DNA of 64,000 nt from Leptodesmis sichuanensis A121 (GCF_021379005.1 NZ_CP075171.1:2480001-2544000), one strand, 5' to 3'. Positions 27,972-35,330 are shown, numbered from the stretch's first letter. Translations and numbers: made by a program. The notes: generated from the sequence alone by a model not told the origin.

Positions 27972-28054
27972 CAGTCACCCCCTCCGTTATCTCTGCCCAT
28001 GCGGTATTTGATGTCGTAGTTGATGAGGTCGTCGAGTTCTTCGTCAGTGAAGCC
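27971..28054 (-). repeat. methylase C-terminal tail repeat T1
   Basis: Encodes GFTDEELDDLINYDIKYRMG followed by RDNGGGD and a stop that overlaps the ATG of the MNT gene (TGATG). The same tail, in whole or part, is at 28879-28955, 29561-29655, 30341-30374 and 31151-31250. It matches the usual C terminus of Eco57I-type restriction-modification methylases. Confidence 0.8.
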
Positions 28055-28133
28055 CCTCGAAATCTTTGGGCGGCGGGCTAGGACGCGATTCTTCAAGAGA
28101 GAGTCTGCGCCAAGGATTTGATGAGTGATGGGA

Positions 28134-28478
28134 TTAAACGGTTGCATAGCCTGAATATTGACGCAAGTAAGGCGGTTGAAATCCAATGACAATATCTTCT
28201 TTGGGTATTCCTTGTTCAACCAAGTCTTGAGCAATATCTAACTCAGTATTGTTGACCTGAATCCAAATTTTCTCATCTTTAATATCCAAATGAATTGAAC
28301 AACCATAGATTCTCTCTTTTTTATTCCAGCCGATCGCAACCACTTGATAATGGTCGTGTTCTGTGTCGAAAATCGTTTGAATTTCAATGTCACCATAGGA
28401 TGGTTTGTAGGCAGCATAGTTTTCAAGCAGTTGCTTGATGATGGTGCGATAAATTTGAAGTTTTTCTAGGTTTGCCAT
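28134..28478 (-). CDS. xisI: XisI family protein
   Basis: A 114-residue protein with the full XisI pattern (LEKLQIYRTIIKQLLENYA, then TIFDTEHDHYQVVAIGWNKK and GIPKEDIVIGFQPPYLRQYS). XisI and XisH were first described as controlling factors for fdxN element excision in Anabaena, but homologues are widespread in cyanobacterial islands and behave like a toxin-antitoxin-type pair. Its ATG overlaps the natural end of xisH by 13 bp, so translation should be coupled. The gene is intact although its partner has a stop codon. Confidence 0.9.
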   Translation of the reverse strand: MANLEKLQIYRTIIKQLLENYAAYKPSYGDIEIQTIFDTEHDHYQVVAIGWNKKERIYGCSIHLDIKDEKIWIQVNNTELDIAQDLVEQGIPKEDIVIGFQPPYLRQYSGYATV

Positions 28479-28879
28479 AGAACAATCACCTCATTTTCAA
28501 TGTCATAAACAAAGAGTTCAAGTTGATACTGCTCAATTACCATGCGTGGAAACTCTTTTTAAAAAAATGTATTGTAGGTGATGTCGGGAACAGCCAGAAA
28601 TAATTGCCGTTCTGGATCGACTGTTTTTAACGCAACACGATAGTTGATGAATTGCCCGATCGCAAGATGGAAATCAGTAATGCTAGAGGTGCTGATAAAG
28701 CTTTTGATCTCGACGGCAATTTTTTTGCCATTGCGTTCAGCAGCCAGCAATTTTTCTGCGCCAAGATCAATAAAGAGGTCTACACCACCAACCTTGAGAA
28801 ATAGAGGATCGTCGGTGATAGTCCATCCGTCTTTGACCAAGGCGGCTTTGACCACATCATGAAACAGATCTTTTGCCAT
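28466..28879 (-). pseudogene. xisH: XisH-like gene with one in-frame TAA
   Basis: The frame reads MAKDLFHDVVKAALVKDGWT, then DLGAEKLLAAERNGKKIAVE and IKSFISTSSITDFHLAIGQF. This includes the PD-(D/E)XK-like core with E-x-K (AVEIKSF). At 28559-28561 a TAA follows YNTFF; the same frame then continues EFPRMVIEQYQLELFVYDIE to the normal end overlapping xisI. Homologues have a sense codon, typically Gln, at that place, so a single base change is enough. Expression of a 106-residue shortened protein remains possible. Confidence 0.85.
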
Positions 28880-28955
28880 CAGCCATCACCTTCAGAATCC
28901 CTGCTCATGGGGTATTTGATGTCGTCGTTGACGAGGTCGTCGAGTTCTTCGTCGG
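28879..28955 (-). repeat. methylase C-terminal tail repeat T2
   Basis: Encodes DEELDDLVNDDIKYPMSRDS and ends in a TGA that overlaps the xisH ATG as TGATG. On its upstream side it is joined abruptly to the end of the HEPN gene within ITWSTIQNNLP, replacing that gene's last codons. It is more diverged than T1 and T3. Confidence 0.78.
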
Positions 28956-29255
28956 AGGTAGGTTATTTTGAATCGTTGACCAGGTAATTCGTAGATTGAC
29001 TTGAAAATATTCGTGAGCCATGATACTTCTCATGTCACTCATGAGCCGCCAAGGCAGTTCAGGTGCTAAGGCTTGAACCTTAGCAGGAATGTTCATCGCT
29101 GCTTCACCAATAACAATGAGATCATAAAGCACGGCTTTAACGATCGTTTCGTTTTGACTAAATTGCTCAAAACTCATACCAGCAGTCCGACGCTGAATGC
29201 TATCAATAGCATTGAGAATATCTTGGATGCGTTCTTTGGCAGATCTAGAAGACAT
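28905..29255 (-). CDS. HEPN (DUF86, HepT-like) toxin with altered C terminus
   Basis: Residues 1-100 match HepT-type ribonucleases: SSRSAKERIQDILNAIDSIQ, then VKAVLYDLIVIGEAAMNIP and the catalytic-region motif DMRSIMAHEYF (R-x4-H-x-Y). The last ~14 residues (TKNSTTSSTTTSNTP) are not native: they come from tail repeat T2 read in another frame, replacing the usual ending. ATG 29255 overlaps the MNT gene stop by 11 bp. The core looks complete, so activity is possible, but the C-terminal helix is lost. Confidence 0.8.
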   Translation of the reverse strand: MSSRSAKERIQDILNAIDSIQRRTAGMSFEQFSQNETIVKAVLYDLIVIGEAAMNIPAKVQALAPELPWRLMSDMRSIMAHEYFQVNLRITWSTIQNNLPPTKNSTTSSTTTSNTP

Positions 29256-29535
29256 GAACCGCTTCCTCCAAGATCGGTTGCCTGAGATGTTCCTTGAGCG
29301 CATCAACTGTTCCTAAATCAACCGGGCGCTGAAAAAGATCTTCTAGATAATGTTTGATGCGAAAAAACTCAAAAAAGCCAATAGATTCATCGAGTTCCAC
29401 TAAGATATCCACATCACTTTGAGCGTTGGCTTGATCGCGGGCAACGGAGCCAAAAAGATTGAGCGACTTAACGCCTAACTTTCGTAGCTCCTCCTGGTGA
29501 GATTGAACTAGCTTGAGTGCGTCCAACTTTCTCAT
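29245..29535 (-). CDS. MNT-type nucleotidyltransferase (antitoxin partner)
   Basis: A 96-residue minimal nucleotidyltransferase with LFGSVARDQANAQSDVDILV (GS-x10-DxD) and a C terminus LGTVDALKEHLRQPILEEAV. It belongs to a different MNT subgroup from the genes at 27633 and 30003 (shorter, no N-terminal extension). It overlaps the HEPN gene downstream, the standard order for MntA-HepT. The start at ATG 29535 (MRKLDALKL) follows a heptanucleotide repeat and lacks an obvious ribosome site. Confidence 0.87.
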   Translation of the reverse strand: MRKLDALKLVQSHQEELRKLGVKSLNLFGSVARDQANAQSDVDILVELDESIGFFEFFRIKHYLEDLFQRPVDLGTVDALKEHLRQPILEEAVHVF

Positions 29536-29560
29536 ACTTTTGCCTTTCACCTTTTTACTT

Positions 29561-29655
29561 TTAACTTTCACTATCTCTGCCCATGCGGTATTTGATGTCA
29601 TAGTTGATGAGGTCGTCGAGTTCTTCGTCGGCGAAACTGTAGTGGCGAGCAAGGC
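29561..29655 (-). repeat. methylase C-terminal tail repeat T3
   Basis: Encodes RLARHYSFADEELDDLINYD and IKYRMGRDSES with a stop. ARHYGF-type residues before the tail are also found in Eco57I-like methylases, so this copy retains slightly more of the original gene. Tail T5 shares both the ending DSES and the following repeat-rich DNA, showing that T3 and T5 derive from a common segment. Confidence 0.78.
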
Positions 29656-29659
29656 GCGA

Positions 29660-30013
29660 TCAACTATCATAGTCAGTCTCCTCTTGGGGCAGTAGGGGCA
29701 GCACAAACTCTAGAAGTTCAGGAATACTAGATTGAGTCACTTCCCAAGTCAAATCTAGATCGACCTTGTTGTAGTCATGCACTAACTTATCCCGCATTCC
29801 AGCAATTTGCTTCCACGGTATTTCTGGATGGTCTTGCCGAAATTCTGAAGAGAGCCGCTTGACAATTTCTCCGATAACCGTAATTTCATACAGCACAGCA
29901 AGGTGGGTGCGCTTGTCTGCTACAAACGATGATTGACTCATGCCTTGAATCAGTTCAATCACGGTTTGGCAAGTCGTAGCGATGTCAACTAGGTAGGTTT
30001 GGTCACGACTCAT
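29660..30013 (-). CDS. HEPN (DUF86, HepT-like) toxin
   Basis: A 117-residue intact HEPN protein. MSRDQTYLVDIATTCQTVIE starts the first helix pair, LYEITVIGEIVKRLSSEFR the second, and GMRDKLVHDYNKVDLDLTW holds the catalytic R-x4-H-x-Y motif whose tyrosine is the AMPylation site in studied HepT proteins. The start overlaps the upstream MNT gene by 11 bp. This is the only MNT/HEPN pair in the island in which both members appear complete. Confidence 0.9.
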   Translation of the reverse strand: MSRDQTYLVDIATTCQTVIELIQGMSQSSFVADKRTHLAVLYEITVIGEIVKRLSSEFRQDHPEIPWKQIAGMRDKLVHDYNKVDLDLTWEVTQSSIPELLEFVLPLLPQEETDYDS

Positions 30014-30341
30014 AAATGACTCTGGCTGTACTCAGAATTTCCTTGCGACGAATCCAGTTGGGGCTAGTTTCCACTGATTTTTTAGTGAGTAAGTCCACTT
30101 TGCGGTGGCATAAGTCTTCTAGCTCGTACTGCATATCAACCAAATCTAGAAGGCTAACTTTGGCATTGGGCTGAAAGGTGACTAGCATATCGATGTCGCT
30201 ATTGGCGTGGAAGTCATCACGTAGAACAGAACCGAATAGCGCAAGTTCTTTGATCTGCCGACGCTGACAAAATTCTGAGAGTTTGGCTGGAGTGATGGCT
30301 ACTCGCTCTTGTAGTTCAAGATTAAATGGAATGGTATACAT
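30003..30341 (-). CDS. MNT-type nucleotidyltransferase (MntA-like antitoxin)
   Basis: A 112-residue protein with LALFGSVLRDDFHANSDIDM and an N-terminal extension (ITPAKLSEFCQRRQIKELAL), like its paralogue at 27633. It precedes the complete HEPN gene with an 11-bp overlap, so it is expected to modify and silence that toxin. Its ATG overlaps tail T4 as TGATG, exactly as its paralogue overlaps T1. This points to duplication of a tail-plus-module unit. Confidence 0.9.
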   Translation of the reverse strand: MYTIPFNLELQERVAITPAKLSEFCQRRQIKELALFGSVLRDDFHANSDIDMLVTFQPNAKVSLLDLVDMQYELEDLCHRKVDLLTKKSVETSPNWIRRKEILSTARVIYES

Positions 30342-30374
30342 CAGTCATCACCTCCGTTATCTCTGCCCATGCGG
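30341..30374 (-). repeat. methylase C-terminal tail repeat T4 (short)
   Basis: Only the last codons remain (RMGRDNGGDD and stop), but the stop again overlaps the MNT start codon as TGATG. The upstream side is replaced by a heptanucleotide repeat. Confidence 0.7.
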
Positions 30375-30379
30375 TGAGG

Positions 30380-30500
30380 AAAGGCAAAAGGTAAAAGGAA
30401 AAAGGCAAAAGTTTGCAATTGCCCTATTGTTTGTTGTGTACCCATAATCTCTCGAACTCCCTCCTTACCTTTGCCTTTTACCTTTTTACTTTTTACTTGG
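30380..30500. repeat. two heptanucleotide repeat arrays (AAAGGCA type and complement)
   Basis: AAAGGCA, AAAGGTA, AAAGGAA and AAAGGCA units run at 30380-30411, and the complementary type (CTTTTAC, CTTTTTA) at about 30463-30500. Similar arrays at 29535-29573, 31021-31072, 31124-31160 and 34272-34318 punctuate the island between modules, possible sites of recombination. Confidence 0.7.
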
Positions 30501-30621
30501 AGTAACAATAGCTCCGATGATTTTCATGATTTCTTCTGCTTCGGATTGAAGCAATTGCATCCGATTTTCTGGAAGGATGTCGGTAGCACTTAGACGCTCA
30601 TGCAGCAACTCCAACCAATCC
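30486..30621 (-). pseudogene. four-helix-bundle protein 3' fragment
   Basis: Codons LDWLELLHERLSATDILPEN through EEIMKIIGAIV and SKK resemble the C terminus of the small four-helix-bundle (S23-type) proteins common in cyanobacterial islands. No N-terminal half is present. The fragment overlaps the end of hicB in another frame, marking a deletion joint. The assignment is tentative. Confidence 0.4.
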
Positions 30622-30813
30622 AACTTTAGTTGTTGGTTCTGGAATGGGTTCCCCGCGTTCTTGCAAAACCTCAAGGTAAAGTTCAATCGCTTCTTTAACA
30701 TTTTCCTGAACTTCTTCAAAAGTATCTCCAATGCTCACACAACCGGGTAGGTCGGGAACGATTGCTCCCCAGTTTGTCTCGCCTTGTTCATAAATAACTG
30801 CATACTCTTTCAT
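30598..30813 (-). CDS. hicB: HicB family antitoxin
   Basis: A 71-residue protein with the partial RNase-H-like HicB fold: YAVIYEQGETNWGAIVPDLP, then GCVSIGDTFEEVQENVKEAI. HicB binds HicA and represses the operon; no separate DNA-binding C-terminal domain is present, as in the short HicB class. It overlaps hicA by 4 bp, the usual order hicA-hicB. Its last codons lie at a junction with a fragment of an unrelated gene. Confidence 0.88.
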   Translation of the reverse strand: MKEYAVIYEQGETNWGAIVPDLPGCVSIGDTFEEVQENVKEAIELYLEVLQERGEPIPEPTTKVGLVGVAA

Positions 30814-31004
30814 GATTCATCCTCCAATTGAGCTTGTTTCCAAATCGATGCTAATGTGCCTTTGGGTATCTCGTCTCCAGGCTTGCCAGGAACAACCACG
30901 ATTCCTGACTTTGTTTCATGGGCAAGAATTCGATGGCTACCTCGCATTCGGATTTGATACCAACCATCCGCTTCTAACCGTTTGAGTACATCTCGAACTT
31001 TCAT
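30810..31004 (-). CDS. hicA: HicA family toxin (mRNA interferase)
   Basis: A 64-residue dsRBD-like protein: MKVRDVLKRLEADGWYQIRM, then RGSHRILAHETKSG with the catalytic histidine in GSHR, and the ending IPKGTLASIWKQAQL. HicA cleaves mRNA independent of the ribosome until bound by HicB. No disruption is visible, so with hicB this appears to be an intact toxin-antitoxin pair. Confidence 0.9.
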   Translation of the reverse strand: MKVRDVLKRLEADGWYQIRMRGSHRILAHETKSGIVVVPGKPGDEIPKGTLASIWKQAQLEDES

Positions 31005-31020
31005 TACTCATCCCCTCCGG

Positions 31021-31160
31021 TGAGGAAAGGCAAAAGGTAAAAGTAAAAAGGAAAAAGTAAGAAGGCAAAAGGTTGGAATTGCCCATTTTTTGTTGTCCCT
31101 TCATCATTACTCCATCGCTCTTCATACTTTTGCCTTTTACCTTTTTACTTTTAACTTTCA
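31021..31160. repeat. heptanucleotide arrays upstream of hicA
   Basis: GGCAAAA, GGTAAAA, GTAAAAA, GGAAAAA and GTAAGAA units run from 31021 to 31072, and a complementary array follows at about 31124-31160. The second array and its surroundings also follow tail T3, so it moved together with the tail. Confidence 0.7.
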
Positions 31161-31376
31161 CTATCTCTGCCCATGCGATATTTGATGTCGTCGTTGATGA
31201 GGTCGTCGAGTTCTTCGTCGGTGAAGCCGTGGGGGTGAATCATGGGATCACCCCCTGTTCGACATCCCGGTAGGCTTGGAGGGCCGCTTGTTTGGTGGCA
31301 TCGGGAACACTTCAATGAACAGGGATTCAAAATCAAACGTCTGGAGATACTTTTGGGTACGGGTACAGTTGAGCAT
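31151..31376 (-). pseudogene. Eco57I-like DNA methylase reduced to its two ends (tail T5)
   Basis: The minus strand begins RTQKYLQTFDFESLFIEVF, like the N terminus of Eco57I-type N6-adenine methylase/restriction proteins. It jumps to ATKQAALQAYRDVEQG and then, after a frame change, to HGFTDEELDDLINDDIKYRM ending GRDSES. A protein of roughly a thousand residues is thus represented by about 75 codons. The methylase motifs (for example NPPF/Y) are gone. This is the best candidate for the source of tails T1-T4. Confidence 0.65.
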
Positions 31377-31393
31377 TGTAGATTTTACGAGGT

Positions 31394-31747
31394 TTATTGG
31401 TAGGCGATAACGCCAGAGCGGTTAAGTTCGATATAGTTGTGGGATTCTAACAACGTGACTAGCTGTTCAAGATTTTGGCAAAATAATTCCTCAAGCTCAG
31501 CATTTTTAATATTTCCAGTAGCAACAATGAGTAATTTATAGGGTTGTTTCTGCGACAGGAATGATTCAACAAAATCAGCATCTTTGGTAATGACAACACG
31601 CTAGTCTTGGATTGAAAACTGGTTAATGAATGAGTCTGGGGTTGCATTGTGTTGCGGCAAGTCGCAAGTATGTAACGTGTCATAGCCTGCGGATTGTAGA
31701 AACCGAGCGAGTCTTACAGGTAATTGGGCATCGACGAGGAACTTCAT
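31394..31747 (-). pseudogene. DUF5615 PIN-like toxin gene with one in-frame TAG
   Basis: Codons MKFLVDAQLPVRLARFLQSA then LHTCDLPQHNATPDSFINQF, followed at 31601-31603 by TAG, then in the same frame RVVITKDADFVESFLSQKQP and a normal ending. DUF5615 proteins are Mut7-C/PIN-like nucleases with conserved Asp residues (FLVDAQLP and TKDADF), paired with DUF433 antitoxins. One base change accounts for the inactivation. The gene overlaps the DUF433 stop by 4 bp. Confidence 0.85.
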
Positions 31748-31980
31748 GAGGCTAATCGATGGATACTCTTAACCTGGCTTAACCGAGCAGCAAACAGTAG
31801 GACTGCTAGAATGTCAGCCTCTTCTAAGTCATCATAGTCAGTCAAAATTTCCTCATAAGTCATACCAGAACTGAGTAATTCGAGCAAAAACTCAACTGGG
31901 TAGCGCAGTCCTCGAATACAAGGTTTTCCATGACAAATCTCTGGATTGATCGAAATTCGCTGTAGTAGTGGTTCGTTCAT
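31744..31980 (-). CDS. DUF433 family antitoxin
   Basis: A 78-residue protein with the DUF433 core RISINPEICHGKPCIRGLRY and an HTH-like end (GMTYEEILTDYDDLEEADIL). It is the usual antitoxin/regulator of DUF5615 toxins and overlaps that gene (ATGA). It is intact, whereas the toxin partner has a stop codon. Confidence 0.9.
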   Translation of the reverse strand: MNEPLLQRISINPEICHGKPCIRGLRYPVEFLLELLSSGMTYEEILTDYDDLEEADILAVLLFAARLSQVKSIHRLAS

Positions 31981-32076
31981 TGACTTTTCCTACATCCTGT
32001 TCAAGTATTCTACTGATCACCATCATTCCTAGAATTTGAGGTTCAGTTACTCATATTAGCCTTTCAGAACGTTCAC

Positions 32077-32526
32077 TCACCTAGCTGGATTCAAATCGTT
32101 GGGAAAGTTAGGGTCAACTAATTGGTCGGCAATGTAAGGGCAGTTTTCGGGTAGGTCTTCGTAATCTAAAGGGGTTTCTTTGACAACTAAATCCTTGCCA
32201 GATTCATAGGCATCGGCGATCGCCTCTGCCAAATAGGGCTTGAGGCTAGGATTTTCCTTTAGGAGTTGTAAAATTTCTCGTCGCTGCTCACGAATCGTTG
32301 CTCGCCAGCTTTTGGTGCGTTTGTCGGGTTGGTAGTGCCATTTCAGTAAATGCCCAATTAAAATACCGAGTCGGTTTCTCAGTTCCTGACGCTGTTGTTT
32401 CCCCAACGACTCAATTTCCTCCACCAAATTGGGAATATCTAAATGCTTAAAATCCCCCTCTTTGAGCAATTTTGATTGCTCCAACGTCCAGGCATAAAAA
32501 TCAGTTTCATAGAGATTAGAGGCCAT
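32077..32526 (-). CDS. DUF29 family protein, copy 1
   Basis: A 149-residue protein with the DUF29 pattern LYETDFYAWTLEQSKLLKEG, then DIPNLVEEIESLGKQQRQEL and ILIGHLLKWHYQPDK. DUF29 proteins are small helical cyanobacterial proteins of unknown function, often in multi-copy clusters. It is nearly identical to copy 2 over its first ~90 codons and diverges at the C terminus, a sign of recent duplication or gene conversion. Confidence 0.9.
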   Translation of the reverse strand: MASNLYETDFYAWTLEQSKLLKEGDFKHLDIPNLVEEIESLGKQQRQELRNRLGILIGHLLKWHYQPDKRTKSWRATIREQRREILQLLKENPSLKPYLAEAIADAYESGKDLVVKETPLDYEDLPENCPYIADQLVDPNFPNDLNPAR

Positions 32527-32542
32527 GTCTTTAAGTTTTGAC

Positions 32543-32992
32543 TCATTTAGCTGTATTCAAATCTGAAGGGAAATCGGGGTCGAGCAATTGTTTTGCAGAG
32601 TAGGGGCAGTTTTGGGGTAGGTCTTCATCATCTAACGGGGTTTCCAGGCGTACTAAATCCACGCCTGCCCGATAGGCCTTGGCGATCGCCTGTGATAAGT
32701 ATGGCTTGAGACTAGGATTTTCCTCCAATAAATCATTGATTTCTCGTCTCTGGATTTGAATCGTCACTCGCCAGCTTTTACTACGTTTGTCGGGTTGGTA
32801 GTCCCATTTCAGTAAATGCCCAATTAAAATACCGAGTCGGTTTCTCAGTTCTTGACGCTGTTGTTTCCCCAACGACTCAATTTCCTCCACCAGATTAGGA
32901 ATATCCAGATGCTTAAAATCTCCCTCCTTAAGTAACTTTGACTGTTCTAATGTCCAGGCGTAAAAATCGGTTTCATAGAGATTGGATGGCAT
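32543..32992 (-). CDS. DUF29 family protein, copy 2
   Basis: A 149-residue paralogue (MPSNLYETDFYAWTLEQSKL, then RNRLGILIGHLLKWDYQPDK). The start at ATG 32992 matches copy 1 residue by residue; an upstream frame belongs to the end of copy 3. Only 16 bp separate it from copy 1, so the three DUF29 genes probably form one transcript. Confidence 0.9.
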   Translation of the reverse strand: MPSNLYETDFYAWTLEQSKLLKEGDFKHLDIPNLVEEIESLGKQQRQELRNRLGILIGHLLKWDYQPDKRSKSWRVTIQIQRREINDLLEENPSLKPYLSQAIAKAYRAGVDLVRLETPLDDEDLPQNCPYSAKQLLDPDFPSDLNTAK

Positions 32993-32996
32993 ATCA

Positions 32997-33461
32997 TTAC
33001 TCCTCAGATGATTCCAGCCAGAAGTCACTATTGAGCATGGGATCGATGGAGCGATCGTAGACCCATTCAGATGGAAAGGAGATTTGCGGATACTCCTTTC
33101 GCACATTTTTGAGCACAATTTGCCAAGCTTTATCAAAGCTCATTTCCCACCGACTGCTGAGGCTGGGCACTGCATCCAACAAAATTTCTAGCTCTCCGCG
33201 CTGAGTCCGAATCGTTCGTTCCCAACCGTTATAGTCATCGGGTAAATTCACATACAACCGTTTCAATAAGTGCTCTAATAAAATAATTAAGCGGCTAATC
33301 AACTCCTTTTTTTGAGAAATCCCCAATGCTTCTACCTCTTCGATCAAATGTTCAATATCGAGATGATCAAAGTCCCGTGCCTTCAGCTTGGCAACCGTAT
33401 CTTCTGACCACAGCAAAATGTCTTGTTCATAGAGAGCCGCTAAATTATTGGTTTGAGACAT
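32997..33461 (-). CDS. DUF29 family protein, copy 3 (diverged)
   Basis: A 154-residue DUF29 protein, more distant from copies 1 and 2 (LYEQDILLWSEDTVAKLKAR, then DIEHLIEEVEALGISQKKEL and IILLEHLLKRLYVN). The start MSQTNN at 33461 follows a GGAG 5 bp upstream and is preferred to the ATG 27 bp earlier. It is the first gene of the DUF29 run, whose function is not known. Confidence 0.87.
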   Translation of the reverse strand: MSQTNNLAALYEQDILLWSEDTVAKLKARDFDHLDIEHLIEEVEALGISQKKELISRLIILLEHLLKRLYVNLPDDYNGWERTIRTQRGELEILLDAVPSLSSRWEMSFDKAWQIVLKNVRKEYPQISFPSEWVYDRSIDPMLNSDFWLESSEE

Positions 33462-33630
33462 TCTCCATTCCTCTTGAAATGAGTTCATGATTTTCCTCCC
33501 AAGACTGCTGGCACTGGTTCGCTAACAGGAGATGGCTGGCTGAAGGCTTTGCTGGGCAAGTGCTTTCATAGTTTTAGACTAAATCCTCTCAAATTACTAT
33601 TGTGCAAGGGTTTTAGGGATTTATCATCGC

Positions 33631-34260
33631 TTAAGAGACCAGTGCCAAGACTGCTAACAAATTCTGTTCGCACTGCTCAAAAACAAAGTTCAAAATTCCT
33701 AAGACTTGAGGCAAATTCCCGATCGCATATAGCCCAAAACCATACACCAATCCATCCAGAGTTAATTTATAGAATTGCCACCCCTCTCCATTAGTCACAA
33801 TGCCATAAATGTCTAATTTTTGACCGAGCAACTGATTGTTATATTGACAGGCTTTCATGGCGGGCAAGCATTGAGCTAATCCCTGCTCAAAATCATCTTT
33901 CTTCGCTTCGATAATGCAAAGTAATGGTACTTCTAGATAGGCACGTCTCTTGGCCAGCAGATAGTCCACATAACCAGTCGTTTGTTCGCCAGAAAACGGG
34001 GCTGCTTTCCAAATTTTCAAGTGCTTAAACTGCCGTAGCGACTCCTGACAAATGGCATCAATCAGGAGTTTTTTAGACTCTTCACCACTTTGTAAATCAA
34101 ACACCTCAGAAATCTGTCTGAGGTTTTCCTGAAAGAATTCGCTAGGGGCGATCGGCTCCACAGAAAACTTCCAAGGTATGATTTCTGGAATCCCTAAATA
34201 CTTAAATGCTTCCCCATAGGTAAAACTCAAAAAATGCTTCTTCTTAACCCGCGTAGCCAT
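33631..34260 (-). CDS. hypothetical protein with PD-(D/E)XK nuclease-like core
   Basis: A 209-residue protein. The middle block YVDYLLAKRRAYLEVPLLCI with IEAKKDDFEQGLAQCLPAM has the spacing of a restriction-like fold (Asp ... Glu-x-Lys, followed by Gln). The end EGWQFYKLTLDGL also recalls type I-like restriction N-terminal folds. Similar proteins are common in cyanobacteria and unassigned. In this context, downstream of a dead helicase, it may be a leftover component of a defence operon or a domesticated nuclease relative. Confidence 0.6.
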   Translation of the reverse strand: MATRVKKKHFLSFTYGEAFKYLGIPEIIPWKFSVEPIAPSEFFQENLRQISEVFDLQSGEESKKLLIDAICQESLRQFKHLKIWKAAPFSGEQTTGYVDYLLAKRRAYLEVPLLCIIEAKKDDFEQGLAQCLPAMKACQYNNQLLGQKLDIYGIVTNGEGWQFYKLTLDGLVYGFGLYAIGNLPQVLGILNFVFEQCEQNLLAVLALVS

Positions 34261-34271
34261 TGTGCTTTACT

Positions 34272-34318
34272 CCCTTTACCTTTTGCCTTTTGCCTTTTGC
34301 CTTTTTACTTTTTACTTG
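34272..34318. repeat. heptanucleotide repeat (CCTTTTG type)
   Basis: CCTTTTG occurs three times in a row, followed by CCTTTTT and ACTTTTT units, between the nuclease-like gene and the helicase remnant. Confidence 0.75.
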
Positions 34319-35330
34319 AAAAAATTCCCATCGAGCAGATTATCTGCGCCCCGTCTCGCCGTTCCTCTGGGTTGATCGCACACAGGGCATCATGCTCCCG
34401 TAGAAAGGTCACTAGCTTTGCCAACTGCTCATCACTAATCCCTGCTTTGAGTTCCCGGTTGAGGCGGGCGATCGCATTCTGCTTTAAAGGATACTGATTA
34501 ATCTCTTCGATCGCCCGTTCCAGGTGTTCCCACTCCGTGCCCATTGCCAGTAGGGGGGTAGTTTCGCGGACGTGTTGGGTGTAGGCCATCAGGCGATCGT
34601 AAGTCCGTGCCGCTGCACTACGCTTGTTGCCCAGGGTGCCCGCCACCGTTTTGGTTTGCTCAGCGATCAGTTCTGCGCCACGGGTCACGAGTTGATGATG
34701 TTGGGGATGACGGGGCAACGGTGGGGTATCAATACTGCACCGTGCCATGCGTAAAATTCGCATTTGCGACTAAGTGACGCTGTTACCGTCCTTGTCCACC
34801 CATGCCAAAGCATCCGTGCCACCCTCTGTGCGGCGGTACACCAACACGCCCTCTGGATCAGATGCCGTCGGTTCATGCTCTCGTGTGGAATACACCACAT
34901 CCGGTAATTTCTCGATGATGCCCTTCAGCACCGGGTTGGCATCGATCGCACTTTGCCAGATTTGCAACGCCTCAGAGGGCAAATCCACATCGCCCTCATC
35001 GGCTTCATCGAGTACGCCACCAACCGAAACCGCGCTGGCACATTGGACAATTCCTGAATCACTTGGCTAATCGGCACCACTCTGCCCCGCAAGCCATAGC
35101 GATCGATGTAACCCTGCCACATTTTTCCAGGTTCTTGGGGCAGATAATTTCTGCGAGTTGCTCAGAAATATCCAGGCAAAAGCGATCGTCCCAACGCTCT
35201 TCAAACCATTGCTCCAGCTTACTTGTATCATCCCGATCCACCACTTCCACATTTAGCTCACCCTGGGATCTCAGTCCAGACAGGTTCAAATTGCTGCTGC
35301 CTACATAGCTTGTGAATTTTCCTGAAGCTG
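34305..35330 (-). pseudogene. PLD-domain SNF2/DEAD-type helicase, gutted remnant
   Basis: Recognisable consecutive pieces occur in different frames: YVGSSNLNLSGLRSQGELN (second PLD/HKD region), EQWFEERWDDRFCLDISEQL, EIICPKNLEK, GYIDRYGLRGRVVPISQVIQ, then LPSEALQIWQSAIDANPVLK and a long C-terminal helical part (RGAELIAEQTKTVAGTLGNK, AKLVTFLREHDALCAI). The Walker A, DEAH and helicase C motifs are missing through large internal deletions. Such helicases accompany Eco57I-type methylases in restriction-like defence operons, consistent with the methylase remnant 3 kb downstream. Confidence 0.7.

Noticed and set aside
28005-28234. A separate gene with the text GFTDEELDDLINYD at T1
   Set aside because: The upstream part of the frame overlaps xisI and is not conserved in the other tails; only the tail itself repeats.
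30380-34318. Short regular repeats in the island as a possible CRISPR array
   Set aside because: The period is 7 nt, with no 20-40-nt repeat and no unique spacers, and no cas genes are nearby.
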